Assembly: GCF_018613415.1 (NCBI RefSeq)
Contig: NZ_JAGGQG010000003.1
Location: forward strand, 269,723-333,722
Source: Bacillus sp. ISL-18
GTDB lineage: Bacteria > Bacillota > Bacilli > Bacillales > Cytobacillaceae
Reading direction: 5' to 3'
Length of the DNA stretch: 64,000 bases
Part shown: piece after piece, positions 26,864 to 36,069 of the stretch
Layout: every line of letters begins with the position of its first letter
Position numbering within the stretch: the first letter of the stretch is position 1
Notes under the pieces: model-generated
What the model was told of the DNA's origin: nothing
What the model saw: the letters and a program-made list of their open reading frames with translations, nothing else
The model's database searches: none
Position numbers and translations under genes: made by a program

Positions 26864-27808
26864 ATGCAATATCGACGTTTAGGCAATACGGGATTAAAGG
26901 TCAGTGAAATCAGTCTTGGAAGTTGGCTTACCTATGGCGGATATGTGGAAGAACAAAATGCTGTTGCTTCAATTGATCAAGCTTATGAATTAGGTATTAA
27001 TTTTTTCGATACCGCAAACGTTTACATACGAGGTGAGGCAGAAAAGGTTGTTGGAAAATCATTAAGCAAATATCCAAGGAGCTCTTATGTTCTAGCAACA
27101 AAAGTATTTGGAAATATGGGTGAGGGACCCAATGATCATGGTCTTTCTCGTAAACATATCATAGAGCAATGTGATGCTAGCCTAAAACGCCTTGGCATGG
27201 ATTATATCGATATTTATTATTGCCATCGCTTTCACCAGGATACCCCACTTGAAGAAACATTGCGTGCACTTGATGATCTTGTCCGTCAGGGAAAGGTTCT
27301 TTATCTAGGTGTTAGTGAGTGGACAGCTGAACAAATCTCTGAAGCCGTCCATATTGCTGATAAAAAGCTGTTGGATCGGATTGTTGTCAATCAGCCTAAT
27401 TACAGCATGCTTCACCGATATATTGAAAAGGAAGTCATTCCAGTAAGTGAAAAACATGGAATCGGCCAGGTGGTCTTTTCTCCTTTAGCACAGGGTGTGC
27501 TTACAGGAAAGTATAAAAAAGGTGAAATGCCGCCAACAGGAAGCCGTGCGGCGCAAAAAGATTTAAATCTATCTCATGTGCTTACAGAGCAAAACCTTGA
27601 TAAAATAGAGCAATTAAAGAATATAGCTGCGGAAGAGGAACTAAGTTTAAGCCAGCTTGCACTTGCTTGGATTTTAAGACAGCCAAATGTAGCAAGTGCC
27701 CTTATTGGCGCAAGCCGTCCGGAACAGCTGTTAGAAAATGTAAAGGCCTCTGGCGTGACCTTATCTACTGAAAGCCTTGAACAAATTCATGAAATTTTAA
27801 ACCCATAG
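26864..27808 (+). CDS. Aldo/keto reductase
   Basis: 314-residue NADPH-dependent carbonyl reductase of the potassium-channel-beta/YajO group. MQYRRLGNTGLKVSEISLG starts the barrel; the catalytic tetrad is visible as Asp and Tyr in FFDTANVY, Lys in ATKVFG and His in YYCHRF. Cofactor region IGASRPEQLLENV near the C-terminus. GGAGG upstream of the ATG. Monocistronic with its own terminator. The natural substrate is unknown. Confidence 0.88.
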   Translation: MQYRRLGNTGLKVSEISLGSWLTYGGYVEEQNAVASIDQAYELGINFFDTANVYIRGEAEKVVGKSLSKYPRSSYVLATKVFGNMGEGPNDHGLSRKHIIEQCDASLKRLGMDYIDIYYCHRFHQDTPLEETLRALDDLVRQGKVLYLGVSEWTAEQISEAVHIADKKLLDRIVVNQPNYSMLHRYIEKEVIPVSEKHGIGQVVFSPLAQGVLTGKYKKGEMPPTGSRAAQKDLNLSHVLTEQNLDKIEQLKNIAAEEELSLSQLALAWILRQPNVASALIGASRPEQLLENVKASGVTLSTESLEQIHEILNP

Positions 27809-27818
27809 GCAAAAATTG

Positions 27819-27856
27819 AAAGAGCACCTGCTACTAGCTTAGCAGATGCTCTTTTT
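27819..27856 (+). terminator. Terminator after the aldo/keto reductase
   Basis: AAAGAGCA and TGCTCTTTTTC with an inner CTGCTA/TAGCAG stem. Confidence 0.8.
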
Positions 27857-27953
27857 CGTTTCCTCCTTATTTACCATCTGTCCTATCTACTTCTATTTGA
27901 AGCTATACGATATAAAAAAGAGCTTAATCGTAGACCAATTGAAATATCTATAT

Positions 27954-29411
27954 TTAAGAATGATGAGGCTTTTTAATAAATAACGATAAGACAACATTGA
28001 CCACCGCTAATACTAAACTAATGGAAAATACAACGGAAGAACCCGCTGCTGCTGCCTGTGGCAGTTCGTTGCCATTGCCGGCAACTGCTAAATAACTATC
28101 TTCTTTGGCAGAAAAAATGGATACCAGTACAGCAATACCGACTGCTCCAGCTACCTGTTGAAGTGTTTGAGTAAGCGCAATTCCATCTGGATAGTACTGT
28201 TTCGGAAGCGAATTTAACGTGTTAGTTTGGACAGAAGCAAGAACTGCCCCTATACCTAACATCATAATAATATGTGTTACCACTACCCTCCATATCGCCG
28301 TGTCTGCACCAAATTGTGAATAGAACACATAACCAATTGCTACTAAAATGGTACCAGGCGTAATAACCGCTCTTGGACCATATTTATCAAATAAACGTCC
28401 AATCGTTGGAGCTAATACGCAGTTAAGTAAGCTTCCTGGCAGCAGGATTAGTCCTGTTGTAAAAGCCGCAATTAATAGAGCCATTTGCATATACATCGGT
28501 AAGATGACCAGCATGGACAACATATTAAAGAACGTAATAAAAGTCATAAAGACTCCAAGAACGAAAAGTGGGTACTTAAATGCAATTAAATTCAACATAG
28601 GAGTTTCCATTTTCGTTTGACGAATGGCAAAAATAATCAGTGCTATACATCCAATAATGATAGATCCTAGAACTGTTGCACTCGTCCAACCTGCTTCACC
28701 AGATATACTGAATCCGTAAACGACCCCGCCAAATCCAATCGTCGAAAGAATAACCGATACTGTATCAATTGAAACCTTACGAACCTCATTAACATTCGGC
28801 AAATAAAGCACCCCAAAAATAAGAGAGAACAGTAAGAATGGTAAGGTAACCAAGAAAATCCAATGCCAAGATAATGTATCTAATATAAGTCCTGCAATTG
28901 TTGGGCCAAGTGCTGGGCCAGCTAACATGACTAAGCCCATAACTCCCATTGCAGCGCCTCGTTTATTTGGAGGAAAAATCGTAAAAATAACATTTTGCGT
29001 TAAAGGTAAAGCAATGGCTAAGCCTGCTGCTTGAACCACACGTGCCGTCAATAAAAGGCTAAATGCAGGTGCTACTGCTGCTAAAATGGTCCCGATAAGG
29101 GATAATGATATAGAAGTCAAAAACATTTGTCTGGTTGTAAACTTTTGCATCAAGATACCTGTTACCGGTACTAAAATACCTAATGTTAAGAAATAGCCTG
29201 TTGCCAACCATCCAATCGTTGTTGCATTTGTGTTAAATATTTTCCCTAAATCCCCCAAGGCAATATTTAATGCTGTTTCACTAAATAGCCCCACAAATCC
29301 CGCCACAAAAAGGGCTGCCATGATTGGACCTGTTTTAATTTGTTTATTTACCATTGAACCTGTTTGAACTTGTTGATTAGTGATCGATCCTGTTGTGATT
29401 TGTTCACTCAT
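27954..29411 (-). CDS. MFS multidrug exporter, DHA2 (EmrB/QacA) family
   Basis: 485 residues, about 14 membrane helices, proton-driven drug export. Motif A region TGILMQKFTTRQMFL and the DHA2 motif C VMLAGPALGPTIAGL are clear. The N-terminal 30 residues hold three near repeats of TGS/P with Asn-Gln/Lys-Gln (TGSITNQQ, TGSMVNKQ), absent from most relatives. A TetR-type palindrome lies in the leader but no regulator gene is adjacent. Confidence 0.87.
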   Translation of the reverse strand: MSEQITTGSITNQQVQTGSMVNKQIKTGPIMAALFVAGFVGLFSETALNIALGDLGKIFNTNATTIGWLATGYFLTLGILVPVTGILMQKFTTRQMFLTSISLSLIGTILAAVAPAFSLLLTARVVQAAGLAIALPLTQNVIFTIFPPNKRGAAMGVMGLVMLAGPALGPTIAGLILDTLSWHWIFLVTLPFLLFSLIFGVLYLPNVNEVRKVSIDTVSVILSTIGFGGVVYGFSISGEAGWTSATVLGSIIIGCIALIIFAIRQTKMETPMLNLIAFKYPLFVLGVFMTFITFFNMLSMLVILPMYMQMALLIAAFTTGLILLPGSLLNCVLAPTIGRLFDKYGPRAVITPGTILVAIGYVFYSQFGADTAIWRVVVTHIIMMLGIGAVLASVQTNTLNSLPKQYYPDGIALTQTLQQVAGAVGIAVLVSIFSAKEDSYLAVAGNGNELPQAAAAGSSVVFSISLVLAVVNVVLSLFIKKPHHS

Positions 29412-29711
29412 TTATTTAAACTCCTTTAATAGATATAGTATTACTTACGAAATATCCGTGTTGTTGAAAGAGTGCCGTCGAGATGTTCATTATCAACGAT
29501 TTTGTATCCAATTCCCAGAGCCCACCTCCCCAAACCAACCGGTCTGTTTATAACAATAACAAAATTTTTTTCCATACGTCAAGTCTTTTTTCACAAGTTT
29601 GACACAATCATTGGTAAATCCACCTATACCTAAACTAGTTTCCCAACCCATTCATAAAAGTGTCTAATTGTAACATGCTATTAATAAAATATTTACACTT
29701 GAGGTGAAGGA
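29412..29711. other. Intergenic region between divergent exporter and protease genes
   Basis: Contains the TetR-like site at 29532-29548 and AT-rich promoter-like sequence, including a minus-strand TTGACG at about 29580. No other ORF with a ribosome site. Confidence 0.4.
29532..29548. promoter_or_regulatory. TetR-type operator candidate upstream of the DHA2 exporter
   Basis: AAACCAACCGGTCTGTTT is a near-palindrome centred on ACCGGT, like QacR/LmrA-class sites (AGACC...GGTCT). It lies about 125 bp before the exporter gene. No regulator gene lies beside it. Confidence 0.5.
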
Positions 29712-31076
29712 ATGCGAAATAGGTTCATTCTCGGTATTTTCACATTAGGATTAGGCATTATTCTGTTTGCTACGATACGGCCGTTTTTCTTAGATAAAGG
29801 AGAACAGCGAAACAATACTATCACCCGCACAGATATCGGCAGCAAGCCTTTGCAGGTAAAAAACATTCAACATCCGAACGGCCAAATTCAAAGAATTAAT
29901 ATGATTAAAACCAATCACCAGCTCGTCCACAGGCTCAACAACAGCCCGGCAATCAAGGTGATTCACCATAATAAGCAGGACAAAAGCCATTACTATGAAA
30001 AAGAAATCGTCGTCAATTTCAAGACAACTCCTCCGCAAGAAAAAATAAATCAATATCTAAAAGACATTGATGGAAGCCTGAGAGAACAACATGAAACCGT
30101 TTATATTTTTAAATCAAACCTTTTATCTACTAATGAACTGGAAAAATATTTTATCAAAAATCAAGCGGTTGAATATGCAGAGCCTCATTATATTTTTATA
30201 CCAAATGAGGTCAACGATACCTATTACCAAAGTTATCAATGGAATTTGCCGGCAATTGGGACAGAACGGGGCTGGAACCTTAGCCGCGGTTCCAAAAAGG
30301 TGAAAATTGCAGTAGTTGATACGGGTGTGGACCTTGATCATCCTGACCTGGCGCGGCGTTTAACAACCGGCTATAACGCCATAGATAACAACAACAAGCC
30401 AGATGATGATAATGGCCATGGCTCACATGTGGCCGGTATTATTGCTGCCGATACAAATAATGGTGTGGGTATGGCAGGAATTACGTGGTATAACCCGATT
30501 ATTCCTGTTAAGGTAATGGGCGCCGATGGTACTGGTGGTTCTTTTTACGTTGCAAAAGGAATCCGCTGGGCGGTCGACCATGATGCAGATGTGATTAACT
30601 TAAGCCTTGGAAATTATCAAAGTTGTGATATCTTAGAAAGTGCGATTGATTACGCATTAGAAAAAAATGTCGTTGTCATTTCTGCAGCTGGTAATGATAA
30701 TACCAGCCAGCGAAGCTATCCCGCTGCCTATCCGGGTGTCTTGGGGGTAGCTGCGGTGGATTGGGATGGAAAACGTGCGGAGTTCTCAAACTTCGGAGAT
30801 TATGTGGATGTCGCTGCACCGGGTGTAGATATTCCAAGTACATTTTCCAATGGAGAATATGCCTCCCTTTCAGGCACCTCCATGGCCGCACCGCATGTTG
30901 CCGCTTTAGCGGGTCTAATCCGTTCAGTCGATCCAAAGCTGAAAAATACCGATGTAGTCAAAATCATTACTGGCAGTGCGCAGCCGGTAGGTAAAAACAC
31001 ACGAAGTCCTTACTTTGGGAATGGGATTATAAACAATGCTGCAGCTCTCCAAATGGCAGAGAAAAAGAGTAAGTAG
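29712..31076 (+). CDS. Subtilisin-like serine protease (S8), membrane-anchored or secreted
   Basis: 454 residues: an N-terminal hydrophobic segment (about 5-24) serving as signal or anchor, a propeptide (about 60-165), then the S8 catalytic domain. Catalytic Asp in VVDTGVDLDHP (about 203), His in NGHGSHVAG (about 235), oxyanion Asn region SAAGNDN, Ser in SGTSMAAPHVA (about 388). GGTGAAGG precedes the ATG. Likely extracellular protein degradation or processing. Shares a terminator with the opposing DUF421 gene. Confidence 0.92.
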   Translation: MRNRFILGIFTLGLGIILFATIRPFFLDKGEQRNNTITRTDIGSKPLQVKNIQHPNGQIQRINMIKTNHQLVHRLNNSPAIKVIHHNKQDKSHYYEKEIVVNFKTTPPQEKINQYLKDIDGSLREQHETVYIFKSNLLSTNELEKYFIKNQAVEYAEPHYIFIPNEVNDTYYQSYQWNLPAIGTERGWNLSRGSKKVKIAVVDTGVDLDHPDLARRLTTGYNAIDNNNKPDDDNGHGSHVAGIIAADTNNGVGMAGITWYNPIIPVKVMGADGTGGSFYVAKGIRWAVDHDADVINLSLGNYQSCDILESAIDYALEKNVVVISAAGNDNTSQRSYPAAYPGVLGVAAVDWDGKRAEFSNFGDYVDVAAPGVDIPSTFSNGEYASLSGTSMAAPHVAALAGLIRSVDPKLKNTDVVKIITGSAQPVGKNTRSPYFGNGIINNAAALQMAEKKSK

Positions 31077-31112
31077 TGTTCAAACCGACTCTACTTGCAT
31101 ATTTTTCATAAA

Positions 31113-31152
31113 AAAATGGCTCCGTTCAACTGAACCGAGCCATTTTCATTTT
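31113..31152. terminator. Bidirectional terminator between protease and DUF421 genes
   Basis: AAAATGGCTC/GAGCCATTTT with an inner GTTCA/TGAAC stem and T runs on both sides. Confidence 0.85.
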
Positions 31153-31166
31153 CTCACAACTATAAA

Positions 31167-31841
31167 CTAGTTATATTTAGAGAGGTTTAACCCATTGTTT
31201 TCCTCCCACTCTGCATATAATACATCCCTATAATCGTTAATATCTCGATTGGTTAACTGTTCTTTAAGCCATTCTTCTGTCAATCCTGCTTCTTTAAGAT
31301 TTCCGACAACCAATTTTCCATCCATGATCAGAGCAAAGGGCAAACTCACTTTCTTTTTAGGAATATTTAGGTCTTTTTTTGTAGGAGCCCCGTATTCATG
31401 TTTGGGGACAATGCTTAATTGTCCGTCCCGTTCCAAAATAACATATTCTGCCTCAAAGATCGAAAAGTATCCTTGCTTTCTCATTTGCTGCTGCAGTTGA
31501 TTTAAATCAATATGATTCTTTTTCAAGCTTTGATAAAGGATTTGTCCATTTTGAATTAATAATGCAGGTTTGCCTTCAAACATGACTCTAAATGCCATAA
31601 ACTTTTGGGTTGATTTTTCTACACAATAAATCAGCAGTCCCCAAAAGACAATGGTGAAAACGATTTCCGTTATATCAATCCGATCATCAAATACGGCATC
31701 CCCTACAAAATTCCCCATGACCAATCCAGTGATAAAATCAAACGGGGTAATCTGTGAAAACTGAATTTTCCCTAAAAATTTTAATACTAGGAGAAGGGTA
31801 AAAAAGCCAACTATTAATTCCAAAGCAATATCTAAATACAT
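31167..31841 (-). CDS. DUF421 (YetF-type) membrane protein, second copy
   Basis: 224 residues; three N-terminal helices (about 4-21, 31-47, 57-72), then the soluble domain with ALLIQNGQILYQSLKKNHI and LPFALIMDGKLVVGN. AGGAGAG lies eight bases before the ATG. Distant from the copy at 23501, suggesting separate roles. Confidence 0.82.
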   Translation of the reverse strand: MYLDIALELIVGFFTLLLVLKFLGKIQFSQITPFDFITGLVMGNFVGDAVFDDRIDITEIVFTIVFWGLLIYCVEKSTQKFMAFRVMFEGKPALLIQNGQILYQSLKKNHIDLNQLQQQMRKQGYFSIFEAEYVILERDGQLSIVPKHEYGAPTKKDLNIPKKKVSLPFALIMDGKLVVGNLKEAGLTEEWLKEQLTNRDINDYRDVLYAEWEENNGLNLSKYN

Positions 31842-32136
31842 ACATTTTTCTCTCCTAAATAAGCCCTAGATGATTCGTTAAATTTATAGTGTTATCATTT
31901 CCCAGATTTTATTATGTATTCTCTTTACTTAAGCAGTACCAACTCTCTCATTTTTTCACGAGATCCTCGGGGCTGAATCCCTATTTAAGGAGAGCTTCTT
32001 TTTGAAAAAGGAGTTGAAAAAATTTCCTATTCCTTTAATATAGAAGTGACATAATATTTTCAAAAGTTAGTTATTTTGTACTAATTGCCATATGGATGTT
32101 GTATGAAAAATATCCCTAAATTGGAGAGATATATTT

Positions 32137-32328
32137 TTGCCAAACTTATATGATAAATTACCAATTGATGTATTAGCTCAGTTTTATTTCCATATTAATA
32201 AAAATATCGAAAAAGAGATCTTATCAAAAGCGATGTATTATGAAATTAAGCTGATTAAAAAGTCCGTTATTAAAAAAGGACTTCAGATTACCGATCTTGA
32301 TAGATATATAAAACACCCGATTAGATAA
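32137..32328 (+). CDS. 63-residue helical protein of unknown function
   Basis: Starts (TTG) MPNLYDKLPIDVLAQFYF; mostly alpha-helical with a basic C-terminus (KKSVIKKGLQ). The pattern of D-x-LP-x-x-VLxxFYF then KEIL...YEI resembles a helical hairpin as in Sda-like sporulation checkpoint proteins, but this is only a loose likeness. GGAGAGAT is well spaced to the TTG. Confidence 0.6.
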   Translation: MPNLYDKLPIDVLAQFYFHINKNIEKEILSKAMYYEIKLIKKSVIKKGLQITDLDRYIKHPIR

Positions 32329-32461
32329 ATTTCAATTCAGTAAGCTTAAATAAAAAAGAGCTGAACGATTAATCGTCCAGCTCATAAAAGGTTAAATATG
32401 AATCCATGGTTACCTGCATCGAAGGCATTAACCACGATAAGGACTTTTCTCTTATTTTTTC

Positions 32462-32713
32462 TTATTCCGCAGGTGCCTCTTCGACTGCTATTTGATAGGC
32501 ATCTAAAATCGCTTCACTTTCTAGTGGATCTTCAATACCCACTAAATACTGGTTTCCCTCTTCTCCTTCAATCTTCATGACAATTGTTTCATCGTCCGCC
32601 GCTAAAAGTGCATAGGATTCTTCCTCCATATCAAACAATGCCTCTACAGCGAATTCTTTACGATTGCCCTTCTTATCTTCAATTGTAATAAAATCTCTTG
32701 GTTCATCAACCAT
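32462..32713 (-). CDS. DUF1292 protein
   Basis: 83 residues, acidic: DFITIEDKKGNRKEFAVEALF, SYALLAADDETIVMKI and a C-terminal EEAPAE. Matches the YrzB/DUF1292 pattern; function unknown. The frame extends upstream, but AAAGGGGTGG directly precedes the ATG at 32713, and a TATAAT at about 32736-32741 would lie inside a longer version, so the short start was chosen. Confidence 0.75.
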   Translation of the reverse strand: MVDEPRDFITIEDKKGNRKEFAVEALFDMEEESYALLAADDETIVMKIEGEEGNQYLVGIEDPLESEAILDAYQIAVEEAPAE

Positions 32714-32784
32714 CAGTGCCACCCCTTTATCGGTTCTCATTATACTTTTCCCTTCAGGGTAAATCGTTATGAGGTTTAACATAA

Positions 32785-32905
32785 GAAAAGCGAAAGCGCC
32801 TTGTTCAGCCCCGACAAGCACAAGACGAGCCGGTCGAAAAGTTGCTTTTTAACCTTTTGGACGGATTGGCTTGTGACCTCGAGGGGCTAGGCGCTGGAGC
32901 TGGAC
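32785..32905. repeat. Type C dispersed imperfect palindrome, about 120 bp
   Basis: Begins AAGCGAAAGCGCCTTG and ends CTAGGCGCTGGAGC. Inner arms AGCCCCGACAAGC and CTTGTGACCTCGAGGGGCT pair, as do the ends (GCGCC/GGCGC). Similar elements recur in Bacillus genomes. Lies upstream of the DUF1292 gene. Confidence 0.75.
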
Positions 32906-32945
32906 AATTCTCAAAGTCGAAAACTTTTATACTTTCTTACCTTAT

Positions 32946-32980
32946 AAAAAAGCAGACAGTAGTTGATACTGTCCGCCTGT
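32946..32980 (-). terminator. Terminator after yhcX
   Basis: GCGGACAGTA/TACTGTCTGC stem followed by TTTTTTAT on the minus strand, overlapping the end of the coding region. Confidence 0.85.
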
Positions 32981-32982
32981 TT

Positions 32983-34533
32983 TCATGATTCACGCATTAA
33001 ATTTTTCCATTCAATTCGATACAAATCCCGCCGGCGATCCTGTAATTGCCGGACCGAGCCGGATTTTTGTGAACGTCTTAACTTTTCGATATCCACGTCA
33101 CCTACAACCACCGTATCGATATTAGCATCACATTCCCCAACAATTCCATCACGGGCAAATTCAAAATCCGAAGGGCTGAAAATCCCCGATTGTGCGTATT
33201 GGATATCCATATTTTTCACATGAGTTAAGTTCCCCACCGTGCCAGCAATACAGGTATAAATTTGATTCTCAATTGCCCGTGCCTGAGCACAATACCTTAC
33301 CCGTAAATAGCCTTGGCGGTCATCCGTACAGAATGGAACAAAGATAATGTTGGCCCCCATATCGACAGCCATTCGGCCAAGTTCGGGAAATTCAATATCG
33401 TAACAAATGAGGATCGCGATTTTCCCACAATCCGTTTCAAATACATTGAATTCATTACCTTCAGAAATTCCCCACCATTTCCGCTCATTCGGGGTAATAT
33501 GTAACTTAGACTGCTTCTCAATCGTCCCGTCCCTCCGGAATAGATAGGCTACATTATAAATCTCACCATCATCTTCCACAAAATGGGAACCTCCGACAAT
33601 ATTGACATTGTATCGAACCGCTAGTTCTGTAAACAATTCGATATATTGATCTGTATGAGTTGCTAGCAGTCTTACCGCCTGGTCAGGTCTTTTTTCTTCT
33701 AAATAGGACATCAATTGCGTGGTAAAGATTTCTGGAAATACCGCAAAATCAGAACCGAAGTCTGCCGCCACGTTGACATAATATTCAACCTGCCGCTTAA
33801 ACTCGTCATAGCAGTCAATTTTTTTCATCATATATTGAATCGCACAGATTCGGACAGGATCTGCTGCACGAAACACGCGCCGGGAATTTGGATGGTAATC
33901 GATATTGTTCCATTCCATGAGCGTCGCAAATGCCTCTGATGCCTTATCATCAGGCAGGTATCGGGAATTAATCCGCTTAATCCTAAAACCCTGTAGGAGC
34001 TGGAAGGATAACACCGGGTCATAAATGCTGTGTCTTTCAACGGCATCAACATATTCACGGGCTGTCATTTGTTCTTTGTATAAGTGATAGTTGGGTATCC
34101 GTCCGCCAATAATAATGCTTTGCAGGTTTAACTGGCGGGCCAGTTCCTTTCGTGCTTCATAAAGCCGATGGCCCAGCTTCATGCGGCGGTATTCGGGATC
34201 GACCATTACCTCAATTCCGTACAGGTTAAATCCCTCTGGGTCATGATTGGTGATATACCCGTTGTCTGTTATCGTATTCCAAGTGTGTTGGTTTTTGTAT
34301 TCATCAAAATTGATAATAAGACTTGAACATGAGCCGACAATTTTGTCTTCATATTCCACACAGAACTGGCCTTCAGGAAAAATGCGGATATGACTGCTCA
34401 GCTGTTCCCGCTTCCAAGGTTCCATATTCGGAAAGCATACCTTGCCTAATTCTATAATTTCATCAATATCTTCCATTCGTATGTTGCGGATAATAATTTT
34501 CTTTTCGTATTTGGATACATCTGTTTCAGTCAC
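32983..34533 (-). CDS. yhcX: GNAT acetyltransferase-nitrilase fusion
   Basis: 516 residues, same plan as B. subtilis YhcX. Residues 12-215 are a GNAT fold (acetyl-CoA loop in VDPEYRRMKLGHRLYE). Residues 225-500 are a carbon-nitrogen hydrolase with catalytic Glu in VFPEIFT, Lys in KQSKLHITP and Cys in ILICYDIEFPE. The fusion implies acylation and amide hydrolysis of one compound, but the substrate is unknown. Single gene with its own terminator. Confidence 0.88.
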   Translation of the reverse strand: MTETDVSKYEKKIIIRNIRMEDIDEIIELGKVCFPNMEPWKREQLSSHIRIFPEGQFCVEYEDKIVGSCSSLIINFDEYKNQHTWNTITDNGYITNHDPEGFNLYGIEVMVDPEYRRMKLGHRLYEARKELARQLNLQSIIIGGRIPNYHLYKEQMTAREYVDAVERHSIYDPVLSFQLLQGFRIKRINSRYLPDDKASEAFATLMEWNNIDYHPNSRRVFRAADPVRICAIQYMMKKIDCYDEFKRQVEYYVNVAADFGSDFAVFPEIFTTQLMSYLEEKRPDQAVRLLATHTDQYIELFTELAVRYNVNIVGGSHFVEDDGEIYNVAYLFRRDGTIEKQSKLHITPNERKWWGISEGNEFNVFETDCGKIAILICYDIEFPELGRMAVDMGANIIFVPFCTDDRQGYLRVRYCAQARAIENQIYTCIAGTVGNLTHVKNMDIQYAQSGIFSPSDFEFARDGIVGECDANIDTVVVGDVDIEKLRRSQKSGSVRQLQDRRRDLYRIEWKNLMRES

Positions 34534-34717
34534 TATCTCTCACCCTCTCGTAAGAGTCTTACCCTTATTTTTTAAAAAGTAAACTATTCTTTATTTATAG
34601 TTCCCAATAAAATACTTAATTACAAATTCTTACTCAATTTTCTTCAAAGAAGGAGTTGCCTAGAAAGGTGGAGAATACACTTTATAAGGTATACTGGTTC
34701 TGAAAGGATGAGAGCAG

Positions 34718-34870
34718 ATGACAATTATCTTAGGAATAGTAGGATTACTAATTACATTACTGGTCATTGCCACTATTTTATCGATAGAAACTCAGTTAAA
34801 AAAACTTAATAAGACAAATGAGAAAATTGTGGAATTGCTTACTGATTTAAAGAAAGATCAGTTAAAGTGA
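34718..34870 (+). CDS. 50-residue single-pass membrane protein
   Basis: Starts MTIILGIVGLLITLLVIATI; one N-terminal helix, then a hydrophilic KKLNKTNEKIVELLTDLKKD coil. AAAGGATGAGAG precedes the ATG. It ends 40 bp before the GNAT gene and may be co-transcribed. Family not recognised. Confidence 0.65.
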   Translation: MTIILGIVGLLITLLVIATILSIETQLKKLNKTNEKIVELLTDLKKDQLK

Positions 34871-34909
34871 TTGGTAATCTTTTAAATTTACCAAAAAGGG
34901 GGCCCATTC

Positions 34910-35443
34910 ATGATTGAACTACACTATTTTGAACGAGCAGATTTTCACCAACTGATTAGCTGGATTGATTCGCCTGCATTTCTGCTTCAATGGAGTGGTC
35001 CTGGTTTCGACTACCCCTTAACAGAAGAGCAATTAGAAGAATACATCAAAAATGCCAATAAGGAAGATTCAAGTACCTTTGTATATAAAGTAATCGATCA
35101 AGAAACCCGAGATGTGATCGGACATATCTCATTAGGAAGAATTGACAGAAAAAGTAACTCCGCGAGAATTGGCAAAGTGCTAGTCGGCAGTCAAGGTATA
35201 AGAGGGAAAGGAATAGGTCAGCAAATGATCAAGGCGATTCTTAAGATTGCTTTTGATCAACTACATTTACATCGAGTGAGCCTCGGGGTATTTGACTTTA
35301 ACATTGCCGCGATTGCCTGCTACGAGAAGGCAGGTTTTATGAAAGAAGGTTTACTTCGGGATTCAAGTAAGAATGGGGACGAATACTGGAGTTTATGGGA
35401 AATGAGTATGTTAGAGGAAGAGTGGTTAAACGTTAGAACATAA
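34910..35443 (+). CDS. GNAT family N-acetyltransferase
   Basis: 177 residues of RimJ/RimL-like GNAT (Acetyltransf_3). Acetyl-CoA loop GSQGIRGKGIGQQMI (about 102-116), then HRVSLGVFDFNIAAIACYEKAGF, typical of the C-terminal motif. AAGGGGG precedes the ATG. Substrate may be a protein N-terminus, polyamine or drug; not determinable here. Confidence 0.85.
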   Translation: MIELHYFERADFHQLISWIDSPAFLLQWSGPGFDYPLTEEQLEEYIKNANKEDSSTFVYKVIDQETRDVIGHISLGRIDRKSNSARIGKVLVGSQGIRGKGIGQQMIKAILKIAFDQLHLHRVSLGVFDFNIAAIACYEKAGFMKEGLLRDSSKNGDEYWSLWEMSMLEEEWLNVRT

Positions 35444-35483
35444 AAAATGACTTGGATTTATAATGGATAAACTTTTTAGCAAA

Positions 35484-35521
35484 TTAAAAAGGACCCAGTA
35501 CTTTATTAAACTGGATCCAGG
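35484..35521 (-). terminator. Terminator after the TerB-like gene
   Basis: GGATCCAGT/ACTGGGTCC stem followed by TTTTTAATT on the minus strand. Confidence 0.85.
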
Positions 35522-35524
35522 GCT

Positions 35525-35908
35525 TTACAATTTTTCTTTTGTTAAGGATAATTCCTTTATTTTATCAATCCAATCCTTGAAACTCCCAAATTCATCAGGG
35601 TCAAATCCAAAGTGTTCTTTTATAAGCCCGACTATCTCATTCTCCTGGTCTTGAAGGGCGCCATCGGAATAAATCAATTGTAATAATTCAGTTAAAACGA
35701 TATTTTTAGATCGTTCACTTTTGAAGGTTTTTAGAATTTCCTCAACAGCCATCCCTGTTGGTACATAATTCTCAAGTTCCAATTCTTTCTGGTACTTGTT
35801 AAGTATAGTGGTCTCAAATATCGATAAATTCCCATCAATGGATGCAATTAATAAAGCTAGTTCAAGAAAAGCGGTCTTTTCCTCTCGCTGGAGTTCTGCT
35901 AAAAACAT
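35525..35908 (-). CDS. TerB-like helical protein
   Basis: 127 residues, all helical. Two acidic repeats, LLIASIDGNLSIFE and LLQLIYSDGALQDQENEI, match the Asp-Gly metal loops of TerB. Stand-alone; no other ter genes nearby, so tellurite resistance should not be inferred. Confidence 0.6.
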   Translation of the reverse strand: MFLAELQREEKTAFLELALLIASIDGNLSIFETTILNKYQKELELENYVPTGMAVEEILKTFKSERSKNIVLTELLQLIYSDGALQDQENEIVGLIKEHFGFDPDEFGSFKDWIDKIKELSLTKEKL

Positions 35909-36069
35909 CGCTACATCTCCTTTTCTTCTTTCTTATATATACGAAAAAAGTTGGACAAAGTTTCAACTTTTAAAAGATTGGCAAACAGTGGCACAGATTC
36001 CTGGATTATAATAAATTGATACAATATTAATTAGTTTATGCACTAGTGATGATAAAAGGAGAGGAAAAA

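Noticed and set aside
35525..35908. Tellurite resistance locus
   Set aside because: Only a lone TerB-like domain; no terC, terD or terZ genes nearby.
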